NCBI RefSeq assembly: GCF_007827275.1 | Contig: NZ_VISE01000001.1 | Coordinates: 1,860,001 to 1,924,000 of the forward strand | Length of the DNA stretch: 64,000 nucleotides | Origin: Gillisia sp. Hel_I_86 | GTDB taxonomy: Bacteria; Bacteroidota; Bacteroidia; Flavobacteriales; Flavobacteriaceae | Direction: 5' to 3' | Shown here: positions 33,729-41,648 of the stretch, piece after piece | Layout of the letters: each line of letters opens with the position of its first letter | Numbering within the stretch: position 1 is the stretch's first letter | Made by a program: the position numbers and the translations under genes | Notes under the pieces: model-generated | Told to the model about the DNA's origin: nothing | Database searches by the model: none | What the model saw: the letters and a program-made list of their open reading frames with translations, nothing else

Positions 33729-35991
33729 CTTCTAGACTTTCAAAAGGTTCAATGTTATTCAAATCATCCTTAATTCCCTGTTCTTGGTAGGGGGAAACCA
33801 TATTAAGCTGAACAACATCTCTATTTACCTTCCAAATCAATTCTGAAGCAAAAGCCAAAGTGATTTGTACAGATTCACGTGGGTTCTCGTGCCTATCATC
33901 AATCCATTGTTCCCTGTAATTTGAATTTGCTTCCTGAGTTAAATCTATAACCGATGCATACAGCTTCTTTTCTTCGTCCATTAAATCTAATTTAAGTTCA
34001 TCAACATCATCCTGATTCAACGTATTATATTTTAATATTGGTAGGTCAGATTTAGGGATTATAAACAATACGTCTCTAAAGAATCTTGAAGGAAGATTGA
34101 TTATATTCTTTAAATAATCAAGGTCGGCCCTAATACTGTGACTTACAAAATTGACTCCAATTATAACGTGAGTAGAATTTTTATATTTCAACTGTTTAAG
34201 TGCAGCTGGGATCTCACTTCTTTCAATTAAATAACGACGTGTTCGGGCAGTAAGAAAAGAATTGGGTATATATCTATTAAGTACTTCTGAAACTATTAGC
34301 TCTCCGAATATGGTGTCATAATTCATATGAGGAATATCCCCTTCTGTAAATGCCTGCTTTTGCATTAATCTTTTAGTGCCTTGAAGACCTATCCTAAGTA
34401 TATCTTTTTCTTTTGTTGAAAAATCATTACTGTTAATGATTGGTTTGTAAACATCAAAAGCATTTGCAATTAATTGCGTAGAATTTATTTTAAAATTAGC
34501 GATCTTCTCAGGACTCAACTTTGCAGAAATTCGTTTATTAAGAATGGCCTCTTCAATATTCTGTGCCAATTCAACTGTGAAGTTATCGAATGTACCTTTA
34601 TGTTCTTTTGTTATTTCATAACCTAAAATTTTAAGAAGCTCTTGTTCTTCCAAAATTTTATCTAGACAAAACTCAAAATACTCTATAGAACCTTTCCATT
34701 TAAGTAATTCCGCAACAGTATCTGGCATTCTTGGTTGTTCTGTGCTTCCCCGATTGGTATAATTAATCTGAACAAAATATTGTCTAAGAAACAAAAGAGC
34801 AACGTATTTACATATCCAAAATGTTATTTGTCTGGATATTCCTAGATTGTCAACTTCTGGAAATCGATATTTAAAGTCAACAGGTGTTCTATCCTGTATA
34901 AACCCGTCTTTAAAATAAGCGAACCAATAAAACACTTCATACATAGAGTTAGGTAGCAGGTAATATTGGACAGGTTGACTTTGGGTATAGTTTAAAATTC
35001 TCTTTAGAGCCTCATAGTTATTTTTGTAAAGAAGTAACCCACCCAATGCAATATGAAACTCAAAAAATTCGATTTGCTCTCTTTTTCTGAAATCAATAGC
35101 ATCTTGATTATCATAACCACGAGTTTCTATATTATAATCTCCTTGTATGCTTTCTAAACGCATACTATAATATTGATGTGCCGTACCCCAATGCCGGACA
35201 ATCAATTTAGGTGAATCCGAAATTAATATGATATTTCCCCACATCCAGGAATAAGTGGTAGACGATATAGGTATTTCTTTAAAATCTTGACCAAGAAGCC
35301 ACCAGTTCGAAACCGAATTTAAGGTTACTGCATCTAACTCTTCTCGAGGTTTCCTAATCTGCTTTTTTATAATATTTCTATTAATAAGATAAAAATCTAT
35401 CGGGTATTCAATAGGTTTATTTGAAGGATTCTTATCTCTCATTTCTAAAAATTCTTGAGTATAAAAGCTACTCAGAGTCTCAAGTAAATGTTCATCTTCA
35501 TTTTCTACTGCAAACGTTGTGAACTCGTTGATAGTTTTTAATAAGTAAGTCTTATAAACACTATCTGTTTTCTTCGATTTATACTTTGAAATTAATCTGG
35601 TTAAAAGCCTTGTTGGTTTCCCTATGTATAATGCAACTTTATCCACCCAAATTATCAATGAAATAAGTAGAATTGTAGTCAATATAAAAACAAGCAATTG
35701 ATTACTGCTTGCTAACCAAGGAAACCAAGGCTCAAACTCAAATATTAAAAACAAAAAAGAAGAAAATGTTGCAAAAAGTAACCATTCAAAATAAGTAATA
35801 GGTCTTGAACGATACCAAAGTTTTGGACCCAAACTTATCTGTGGAAATTCTTTTTCAAATACCCTTGATAAATAATTTGATTTGTACTTACTGCCAATAT
35901 TAGATATTTTATCTAAAGTAATAGGATACGCCAAACCAATAATGGCAATATCAATTGCAACGCATATTTCGATAATGTATTTAAACTCCAT
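33721..35991 (-). CDS. Large membrane-anchored protein of unknown function
   Basis: A 756-residue protein with three N-terminal hydrophobic segments (residues about 5-26, 68-88 and 98-122) and a large soluble region with no motif I recognise. Two Trp/Tyr-rich stretches (TTYSWMWGNIILI, near residue 245, and SMYEVFYWFAYF, near 350) and an acidic C-terminus stand out. It lies 5 bases after abiEii and overlaps the UPF0489 gene by 8 bases, so it is part of a four-gene operon with the AbiE-like pair. A role as a membrane effector is only a guess from context. Confidence 0.6.
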   Translation of the reverse strand: MEFKYIIEICVAIDIAIIGLAYPITLDKISNIGSKYKSNYLSRVFEKEFPQISLGPKLWYRSRPITYFEWLLFATFSSFLFLIFEFEPWFPWLASSNQLLVFILTTILLISLIIWVDKVALYIGKPTRLLTRLISKYKSKKTDSVYKTYLLKTINEFTTFAVENEDEHLLETLSSFYTQEFLEMRDKNPSNKPIEYPIDFYLINRNIIKKQIRKPREELDAVTLNSVSNWWLLGQDFKEIPISSTTYSWMWGNIILISDSPKLIVRHWGTAHQYYSMRLESIQGDYNIETRGYDNQDAIDFRKREQIEFFEFHIALGGLLLYKNNYEALKRILNYTQSQPVQYYLLPNSMYEVFYWFAYFKDGFIQDRTPVDFKYRFPEVDNLGISRQITFWICKYVALLFLRQYFVQINYTNRGSTEQPRMPDTVAELLKWKGSIEYFEFCLDKILEEQELLKILGYEITKEHKGTFDNFTVELAQNIEEAILNKRISAKLSPEKIANFKINSTQLIANAFDVYKPIINSNDFSTKEKDILRIGLQGTKRLMQKQAFTEGDIPHMNYDTIFGELIVSEVLNRYIPNSFLTARTRRYLIERSEIPAALKQLKYKNSTHVIIGVNFVSHSIRADLDYLKNIINLPSRFFRDVLFIIPKSDLPILKYNTLNQDDVDELKLDLMDEEKKLYASVIDLTQEANSNYREQWIDDRHENPRESVQITLAFASELIWKVNRDVVQLNMVSPYQEQGIKDDLNNIEPFESLEDD

Positions 35992-35996
35992 CTGTA

Positions 35997-37106
35997 TTAA
36001 ATTATTAATAGTTCCACAGCTTTATACCAATAATAAAAGATGGTTTTATCTGGTTGTCGTTTCAATTTGTTCAAAAATGCCCAATCTGCTTTTTCGATAG
36101 CAAGTTTGCTTATATCTTGCCCTTCATAATATTCGATTTCTGTTATCTCATCTTGTAACAGTATCGCATTTAAATAAGCTACTCTTGATGAAGCTGCCAT
36201 TGCCTCTTCAATTCTGAAATTTCCTGTCATCAAAAATGCGCTACCAAAACTGCGAATACCCAAATTCAAATCAGCAAATTTCTTTTTTGCTTCGGTGGTT
36301 GAATTACTTTCTCTTCTGGCAATAACCGTACAGGTGTTTATAGAATCCCACAGTACGTCGGTTTCTGTAAGTTTCCTGCTGCTAAAATCTTTATCGGAAC
36401 TTCGATAGGATAGTTCTGCCTTAGCAAAGGCAGAAAAACTGGCCTTCACAATGGCGATATCTGTAATGCTCTCAAACAATTTAGCCAAGTCGAACAATTG
36501 TTTGCAGATTTCCATTGCAAAAGGTCGTCCTTGTTTGTAATATGGGATACCTATCGTTTCAGGGGCGAAAGCAGTTAGCTTATCTCCACAAATAGCATTT
36601 ATCGAAGGCGTTGTAATGGCTGTTAGAGTTTCATCGACCGAAAGCCACGGTGTGTCAATAGTAGATTCAATAAGTTCGGGATAATGTGGACTGTCAAAAA
36701 GGATATCCAGAAGAATTGTTCCTGGAACGTTAGGATTATATACTGAATCGAATTCAAAAGTGTAATGTGCCTTGGGCACCCCATCTTTATAGCTTCGACG
36801 CTCGTTCAGTATATGCCTTTTAAAGTGTGATCTGGAGACTACTGTATCAAGAATTTTTTCCAAGGGTTCACGCCCTACACTTGAAATAATATCGATGTCA
36901 ATTGAAAATCGGTTACCTTCCTCCAGTAAAAGCACAAGTGATGTTCCGCCTTTAAAGACAAAATCAAGTCCTGCTATCTTTAAATGTTCCAATAAAGAAA
37001 ATGCGTGAACCATTTTTTCCAAAATGGTCACATTAATCCCTTTATGTTCTTTTTGTGCCCGGAAAGTATCCAACCATTCTCTTGTAAAACTTTTGCTATT
37101 AATCAT
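35997..37106 (-). CDS. AbiEii-type nucleotidyltransferase toxin
   Basis: A 369-residue member of the AbiEii/AbiGii family (MNT-like nucleotidyltransferases). The catalytic motif reads FKGGTSLVLL (Gly53, Gly54, Ser56), followed by DIDI (Asp70, Asp72). Family toxins add nucleotides to tRNA acceptor ends and stop growth, causing abortive infection. Its start overlaps the end of the DUF6577-type antitoxin gene by 8 bases. All motif residues are present. Confidence 0.85.
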   Translation of the reverse strand: MINSKSFTREWLDTFRAQKEHKGINVTILEKMVHAFSLLEHLKIAGLDFVFKGGTSLVLLLEEGNRFSIDIDIISSVGREPLEKILDTVVSRSHFKRHILNERRSYKDGVPKAHYTFEFDSVYNPNVPGTILLDILFDSPHYPELIESTIDTPWLSVDETLTAITTPSINAICGDKLTAFAPETIGIPYYKQGRPFAMEICKQLFDLAKLFESITDIAIVKASFSAFAKAELSYRSSDKDFSSRKLTETDVLWDSINTCTVIARRESNSTTEAKKKFADLNLGIRSFGSAFLMTGNFRIEEAMAASSRVAYLNAILLQDEITEIEYYEGQDISKLAIEKADWAFLNKLKRQPDKTIFYYWYKAVELLII

Positions 37107-37866
37107 TAATTATGTCCTCTAGAATATTAGGTATATGGTTATTTATAAATTGCTTTATTTCTTCTTCTTTCTTCCGTCTTTTCGCATAGCTAAAGAGCTT
37201 TGTGAAATTAATACTGTATCGTTCCAATATCTTTTCATAAATATTTACGAGTTCAGAACCTTGGTAAAAATGAAACAGATTTTCATCTGCGAACAAATCC
37301 ACCATTATTTTTTCAAGTGTGGCAACAAGAACTGTATTTTTTTTGTCTCTCAATTTGTTTATGGGCGCTCTTGTAACAAGACGTTTTATGACTACAGGCA
37401 CTGTACTTTCTGAAATATAGAACTCGATTTCCTTTTCATCTGGATTCAAGAAAAAATCCATTCGCAAAGAATCATTGAGATAATAATAAAGTGATTCTGT
37501 AAATTCCTTTTCTACTTCCACAACAATCATTTGATTTGACACCTGGTGCTGTGTAAATTCATTAAGCCATTGGTTTTCCCATATGGCGTATTGGATTTCC
37601 GAAAACTTTTCATTGGTCTTACGTGCTATTTTTAGAACATTATCAGACAATACAGGCTTGTACTTGGGTTTATAGGATATAACATACAGCCCCCGCCCAA
37701 TAGTTTTTATAATGTCCTTTTTCTTTAGGTCATAAATTCGCCAACTAAACGTGCTTTCTTTCAGGTCTGGTTCAAATTCCAAATAGAAGTGAAATAGCTC
37801 ATCTCTATCGAAAGAACTCTGGTCCTTGAATGCTTCTATAATTCTGTTTTCTATAATCTTTGGCAT
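37099..37866 (-). CDS. AbiEi-like antitoxin (DUF6577-type)
   Basis: A 255-residue protein with an N-terminal winged-helix region (STFSWRIYDLKKKDIIKTIG, GRGLYVIS) and a C-terminal domain containing TLEKIMVDLFAD, as in AbiEi antitoxins that repress their own promoter. It is first in the operon and overlaps abiEii by 8 bases. Inverted repeats just upstream fit autoregulation. Confidence 0.75.
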   Translation of the reverse strand: MPKIIENRIIEAFKDQSSFDRDELFHFYLEFEPDLKESTFSWRIYDLKKKDIIKTIGRGLYVISYKPKYKPVLSDNVLKIARKTNEKFSEIQYAIWENQWLNEFTQHQVSNQMIVVEVEKEFTESLYYYLNDSLRMDFFLNPDEKEIEFYISESTVPVVIKRLVTRAPINKLRDKKNTVLVATLEKIMVDLFADENLFHFYQGSELVNIYEKILERYSINFTKLFSYAKRRKKEEEIKQFINNHIPNILEDIIND

Positions 37867-37901
37867 AACCTACAAATCAAAACTTTGCCAAATATACAAA
37901 A

Positions 37902-37951
37902 AAGTGGCTAATATTTGAAATCAAAATATTGCCACTTTCTAATATTAGTGG
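37902..37951. promoter_or_regulatory. Candidate AbiEi operator: overlapping inverted repeats
   Basis: AAGTGGCTAATATTT (from 37,902) and AAATATTGCCACTT (ending 37,937) form a near-perfect dyad. A second dyad CCACT...AGTGG spans 37,932-37,951 and shares its left arm with the first. They lie 35-85 bases before the antitoxin start. AbiEi proteins are known to bind paired inverted repeats in their promoters. Confidence 0.6.
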
Positions 37952-38049
37952 AGAATATTTGAAATAAATATTGTTATATTTAGATTCATTAAAAACTCCT
38001 ATCAGGATTTCCCTAGAAGAATTATATATGATTAAACCCAATTAATAAT

Positions 38050-38814
38050 ATGAATAACGAACTAAAACATATTGGCATACCTTATGCATTTAGATATAGA
38101 CCTGACAATGACTATGTACTAGACGAAATTCAAAACCATTACATCTATTTTGCAAATAGAGACCAACTTAATGATCCCTTTGATTCTAGTCCAAACTATC
38201 TCCACTTAACTCCATCGAAAGAAGAGCTAAATCTTCTAAAGCAAGAAATTCTAAAAGGCACTAAAGATCCTTTAGTTTATGATTACATAAAGAGAAAGGA
38301 TGGAGTGGAGTATGTTCAAAAAATCGCTACCGACAAATTAGGAGAATTTATTTTATCTTTTGGAATAGCTTGTTTCTCGATGCACCAGATTAATTATAAT
38401 TTATGGGCCAATTATGCCAACAATCACAAAGGATTGTGCCTCCAATATAATATAGATTATGATTTAAAATTTTTCCATAATCTTCTTCCCGTTTTCTATG
38501 TTCCTGAACTAACGAAAAGAGAATTTAAGCCAATAACTCAATCTAATGGAATCGTGGATTTACTTTACCACAAATTAGAGGATTGGAGTTCTGAAAAAGA
38601 ATTAAGATTGATAAAAGATAGAACAGGTAAAATATACCACGACAGACAAGCTCTAAGAAACATAATAATAGGCCAAAAAGCTGAACAGGGATACATTGAA
38701 AAAATCCTATCGATAGTTAAAAACAATTATACTAATATCGGTGTTTATCAAATGAAAAAACCAAAAGAAACACATAAGGCATCTTACATACTATTGAACA
38801 ACCCATCAAATTAA
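38050..38814 (+). CDS. DUF2971 protein
   Basis: A 254-residue protein of the DUF2971 family: early YRPDNDYVLDEI and ANRDQLNDPFDS, middle FGIACFSMHQINYNLWANYA (the family's CFS....LWxxYA signature), and EKELRLI with IIGQKA near the end. Family members are widespread near mobile-element ends and defence genes; their activity is not established, though a nucleotide- or RNA-processing role has been suggested. It is the last gene of the element and the only plus-strand gene in this part. Confidence 0.85.
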   Translation: MNNELKHIGIPYAFRYRPDNDYVLDEIQNHYIYFANRDQLNDPFDSSPNYLHLTPSKEELNLLKQEILKGTKDPLVYDYIKRKDGVEYVQKIATDKLGEFILSFGIACFSMHQINYNLWANYANNHKGLCLQYNIDYDLKFFHNLLPVFYVPELTKREFKPITQSNGIVDLLYHKLEDWSSEKELRLIKDRTGKIYHDRQALRNIIIGQKAEQGYIEKILSIVKNNYTNIGVYQMKKPKETHKASYILLNNPSN

Positions 38815-38878
38815 TTTGATTTGGAACGATTTATAATCAAAAGCTTATAAAACTTATGAGAGCCCTAAAAAAGTAAAA

Positions 38879-38900
38879 ATGTTGTACCTATGTTGTACCC
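38879..38900 (+). repeat. Tandem 11-bp repeat next to the att end
   Basis: Two head-to-tail copies of ATGTTGTACC(T/C), 60 bases from the tRNA 3' end and inside the element. Short repeated sites in this position often are arm-type sites for a tyrosine recombinase. Confidence 0.5.
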
Positions 38901-38930
38901 AAGAAAAAAAGTGGCGTAATTTTCAATAAA

Positions 38931-38958
38931 AAAAGCCGAAGAGAAATCTTCGGCTTTT
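38931..38958 (-). terminator. Terminator of tRNA-Leu
   Basis: Twelve-base perfect arms (AAAAGCCGAAGA / TCTTCGGCTTTT) with a four-base loop, then seven or more T residues on the minus strand, directly after the tRNA 3' end. Confidence 0.9.
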
Positions 38959-38959
38959 G

Positions 38960-39041
38960 TACGGGCGGGGAGACTCGAACTCCCACACCTCGCGGCACCA
39001 GATCCTAAGTCTGGCGTGTCTACCAATTCCACCACGCCCGC
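38960..39041 (-). tRNA. tRNA-Leu (anticodon UAG)
   Basis: An 82-nt class II tRNA without encoded CCA. The acceptor stem is GCGGGCG with CGCCCGT (a G-U closing pair), the D-arm carries AATTGGTAGA, the anticodon stem is CCAGA/TCTGG around loop CTTAGGA (anticodon TAG), a long variable arm follows, and the T-arm contains GTTCGAGTC. The 3' end faces the mobile element, as expected for an integration target. Confidence 0.93.
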
Positions 39042-39075
39042 ATTTTTGATATTTTAAGAACTTTTATTTGGTTTA

Positions 39076-39119
39076 ATCCTAAGTCTAGCGTGTCTACCAA
39101 TTCCACCACGCCCGCATTT
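39076..39119 (-). pseudogene. Duplicated 5' half of tRNA-Leu
   Basis: Forty-four bases match 39,002-39,045 with one difference (G to A in the anticodon stem). They cover the tRNA 5' end through the anticodon loop plus a few flanking bases, 74 bases upstream of the intact gene. There is no 3' half, so no functional tRNA. It may be a remnant of a tandem tRNA copy or of an earlier integration. Confidence 0.85.
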
Positions 39120-39231
39120 CCATTTTACAACACTTGGGACTCGCTGTAAAACTGCTTACCTAGATAAGCGGCTGCAAATATACATAAATGTTTCTATATT
39201 CAAATAGCCCAACAAAAAAATATCTATTTAT

Positions 39232-39239
39232 TACCTTTG
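39232..39239 (+). promoter_or_regulatory. Possible -7 promoter element of the dipeptidase gene
   Basis: TACCTTTG matches the Bacteroidetes -7 consensus TAnnTTTG, 21 bases before the ATG. A matching -33 TTTG box is not clear. Confidence 0.35.
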
Positions 39240-39260
39240 GGGGATTTCAAAAATATAAAC

Positions 39261-40652
39261 ATGAAGAATTTAGATAAATATGTTGAAGAAAATAAGGACC
39301 GCTTTATTTCAGAATTGATGGAATTATTGAAAATTCCTTCGGTAAGCGCCGATCCTACTTACAAAAAGGATGTTTTGAACACTGCCGAAGCCGTAAAAGA
39401 TGCTTTGAAAGAAGCAGGATGCGATTCTGTAGAAATTTGTGAGACCCCAGGATATCCAATTGTCTTCGGAGAAAAAATTATAGACAAAAACCTTCCTACA
39501 GTTTTGGTGTATGGACATTACGATGTGCAACCAGCAGACCCTATTGAACTTTGGGACAGTCCGCCATTCGAACCTGTGATCAAAAACACAAAGGTTCACC
39601 CAGAAGGAGCCATTTTTGCTCGTGGCGCTTGCGACGATAAAGGGCAAATGTACATGCACGTAAAAGCTTTGGAATACATGACCAAAACCGGAAACTTACC
39701 TTGTAATGTGAAATTCATGATCGAGGGGGAAGAGGAAGTTGGAAGTGAAAGCCTTGGATGGTTTATAGAAAGAAATAAAGAAAAATTGGCTAACGATGTG
39801 ATCCTGATCTCCGATACCGGAATGATCGCAAAAGACACACCATCTATCACAACAGGATTACGCGGATTGAGCTATGTTGAGGTGGAACTCACTGGCCCAA
39901 ATAGAGATTTGCACAGCGGATTGTACGGAGGAGCGGTTGCAAATCCTATAAATGTGCTTACCAAAATGATCGCTTCCTTGCACGATGAAAACAATCATAT
40001 CACCATTCCGGGATTTTATGATAAAGTAGATGAATTAAGTACAAAAGAACGCGAAAAAATGGCAGAGGCTCCATTTTCATTGGAAAAATATAAGGAAGCA
40101 CTGGATATTGAAGAGGTGTATGGCGAAAAAGGATATTCTACCAACGAACGTAATTCCATTAGACCAACCCTGGATGTAAATGGAATTTGGGGCGGCTATA
40201 TTGGTGAAGGCGCAAAAACTGTAATTGCCAGTAAGGCCTTTGCGAAGATCAGCATGCGATTAGTGCCAAATCAAGATTGGCAGGAGATCACCGAATTGTT
40301 CAAGAAGCACTTTGAAAGTATTGCCCCCAAAGGAACTCGGGTAAAAGTAAAACCTCACCATGGAGGACAAGCCTATGTTACGCCAATAGATACTGTAGCG
40401 TACCGGGCAGCAAGCAACGCCTATAAAGATTCTTTTGGAAAAGAGCCAATTCCGCAGCGCAGTGGGGGAAGTATCCCAATTGTGGCACTTTTCGAAAAAC
40501 AGCTAAAAAGTAAGACTATTTTAATGGGCTTTGGATTGGATAGTGATGCTATTCATTCTCCTAACGAGCATTTTGGGATTTGGAATTATTTAAAAGGAAT
40601 TAAGACGATTCCTCTGTTTTACAAGCATTTCACTGAAATGACTAAGAAGTAA
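39261..40652 (+). CDS. M20-family dipeptidase
   Basis: A 463-residue metallopeptidase of the M20 family (CNDP/PepV-like dipeptidase). Metal ligands are visible in LVYGHYDVQPADP (His86), RGACDDKGQM (Asp125), IEGEEEVGS (Glu157/158), ISDTGM (Asp185) and the late SPNEHFG (His). The inserted dimerisation domain lies at about residues 200-330. The start at 39,261 (MKNLDKYVEENKD) is preferred over an in-frame start 8 codons upstream that overlaps the promoter-like element. Cytoplasmic, with no signal peptide. It is the first chromosomal gene past the element. Confidence 0.93.
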   Translation: MKNLDKYVEENKDRFISELMELLKIPSVSADPTYKKDVLNTAEAVKDALKEAGCDSVEICETPGYPIVFGEKIIDKNLPTVLVYGHYDVQPADPIELWDSPPFEPVIKNTKVHPEGAIFARGACDDKGQMYMHVKALEYMTKTGNLPCNVKFMIEGEEEVGSESLGWFIERNKEKLANDVILISDTGMIAKDTPSITTGLRGLSYVEVELTGPNRDLHSGLYGGAVANPINVLTKMIASLHDENNHITIPGFYDKVDELSTKEREKMAEAPFSLEKYKEALDIEEVYGEKGYSTNERNSIRPTLDVNGIWGGYIGEGAKTVIASKAFAKISMRLVPNQDWQEITELFKKHFESIAPKGTRVKVKPHHGGQAYVTPIDTVAYRAASNAYKDSFGKEPIPQRSGGSIPIVALFEKQLKSKTILMGFGLDSDAIHSPNEHFGIWNYLKGIKTIPLFYKHFTEMTKK

Positions 40653-40679
40653 TTATCATAATGAATTTCGCTTGTCAAA

Positions 40680-40860
40680 CTGGGTTTGTCACATTGAGCC
40701 TGTCGAAATGTGAAATGAACTATTTGTAAAAGTATTCCCGCAGATCTCACAGATTTTCGCAGATTTATCCGTAATATGTCGAATTTTTTTGTCACTTCAA
40801 GCGGAGTCGAGAAGTTTTATTATACCCTTCACCTTCAGCTCCGCTCAGGGTAGTATTGGC
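40680..40860. repeat. Intergenic repeat elements
   Basis: The 228-base gap after the dipeptidase contains CATTGAGCCTGTCGAAATG, CACAGATTTTCGCAGATT and GCGGAGTCGAGAAG, followed by CAGCTCCGCTCAGGGTAG. These are short imperfect dyads of the kind scattered between flavobacterial genes. No coding potential seen. Confidence 0.6.
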
Positions 40861-40880
40861 ATTATTGTTTTATTGGGGGA

Positions 40881-41459
40881 TTAAAGTTTCTTCACATACT
40901 GAGTGATAATCACAATTTGCTGCTCATCTACCCGACCTTCAATATATTCTGCATTTTCATGGTCTAGAGTAATTCGGCGCACTGCGGTTCCTTGCTTGGC
41001 AACCATACTGCTGCCCTTCACTTTGAGATCCTTGATAAGCACTACGGAATCACCGGCTTCTAGGATCACTCCATTACTATCCCTATGAACTATACTTTTT
41101 GCTGCAGGATCTGCAACTTCAGTAGCTTTCGCCCATTCCTTTACATCCTCTTCCATATACATCATGTCCAAAAGGTCTTGTGGCCAGCCTTCAGCCTTCA
41201 ATTTATTTAGCATTCGCCAAGCTACCACCTGAACTGCAGGAACAGTGCTCCATATGCTATCGTTTAGACATCTCCAATGATTGGGTTCAATTTTTTCCGG
41301 ATCTTCAAGTTGTTCTTTACAAGTATTGCAAACAAGAATTGCGCTCTCGGTACCCTTGGTTGGGCTTTCCAGCACTTCGTAGATCTGTGGGTCTTCTGCA
41401 GAACTACATAATTCACATTTTGATCCGCTACGCTGAAATAATTCTTGCTCTAAACTCAT
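40881..41459 (-). CDS. PhnA-domain zinc-ribbon protein
   Basis: A 192-residue protein (start MSLEQELFQRSG at 41,459; an upstream ATG would add 7 residues). Two Cys pairs, CELC and CNTC, form a zinc ribbon in the N-terminal third. The C-terminal PhnA domain reads SNGVILEAGDSVVLIKDLKV and continues to ITQYVKKL. PhnA-domain proteins are unrelated to phosphonoacetate hydrolase despite the name, and their function is not known. Confidence 0.88.
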   Translation of the reverse strand: MSLEQELFQRSGSKCELCSSAEDPQIYEVLESPTKGTESAILVCNTCKEQLEDPEKIEPNHWRCLNDSIWSTVPAVQVVAWRMLNKLKAEGWPQDLLDMMYMEEDVKEWAKATEVADPAAKSIVHRDSNGVILEAGDSVVLIKDLKVKGSSMVAKQGTAVRRITLDHENAEYIEGRVDEQQIVIITQYVKKL

Positions 41460-41529
41460 TGTTTCTTTATTAGATCGCAAAGGTAAGCGAATCCTTAAAA
41501 TACAGAAGAAAGAAGCAGATGCTGTTTAA

Positions 41530-41635
41530 CATGTCATCTCGAACGTAGTGAGAGATCTCAATGGAATTGAATATTTCACATACAAAAGAGATTTCTCAGT
41601 CGCAAAAAAGCTCCTTCGCAATGACAATTGAACAA
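41530..41635. repeat. Intergenic repeat elements
   Basis: ATCTCGAACGTAGTGAGAGA and GAGATTTCTCAGTCGCAAAA: imperfect dyads typical of the repeats between genes in this chromosome. No gene. Confidence 0.55.
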
Positions 41636-41648
41636 AGTGAAAAGTTGA

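Larger units (their letters stand above)
1..38959. mobile_element. Integrative and conjugative element, right-hand part
   Basis: The segment holds type IV secretion genes (VirB4, TrbJ-like, TraJ, TraK, TraM, TraN), a coupling protein, relaxase and MobA, ssb and radC-like genes, restriction-modification, toxin-antitoxin and redox cargo. It stops at the 3' end of an intact tRNA-Leu gene, the usual attachment point for tyrosine-recombinase elements. Core metabolic genes begin just past the tRNA. The left end, the integrase and the other att copy lie outside the window, so the true size is unknown. The boundary at 38,959 is inferred from the tRNA position, not from a visible pair of att repeats. 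Confidence 0.85.

Noticed and set aside
39076-39119. A second tRNA-Leu
   Set aside because: Only the 5' half is present; the variable arm, T-arm and 3' acceptor strand are missing.
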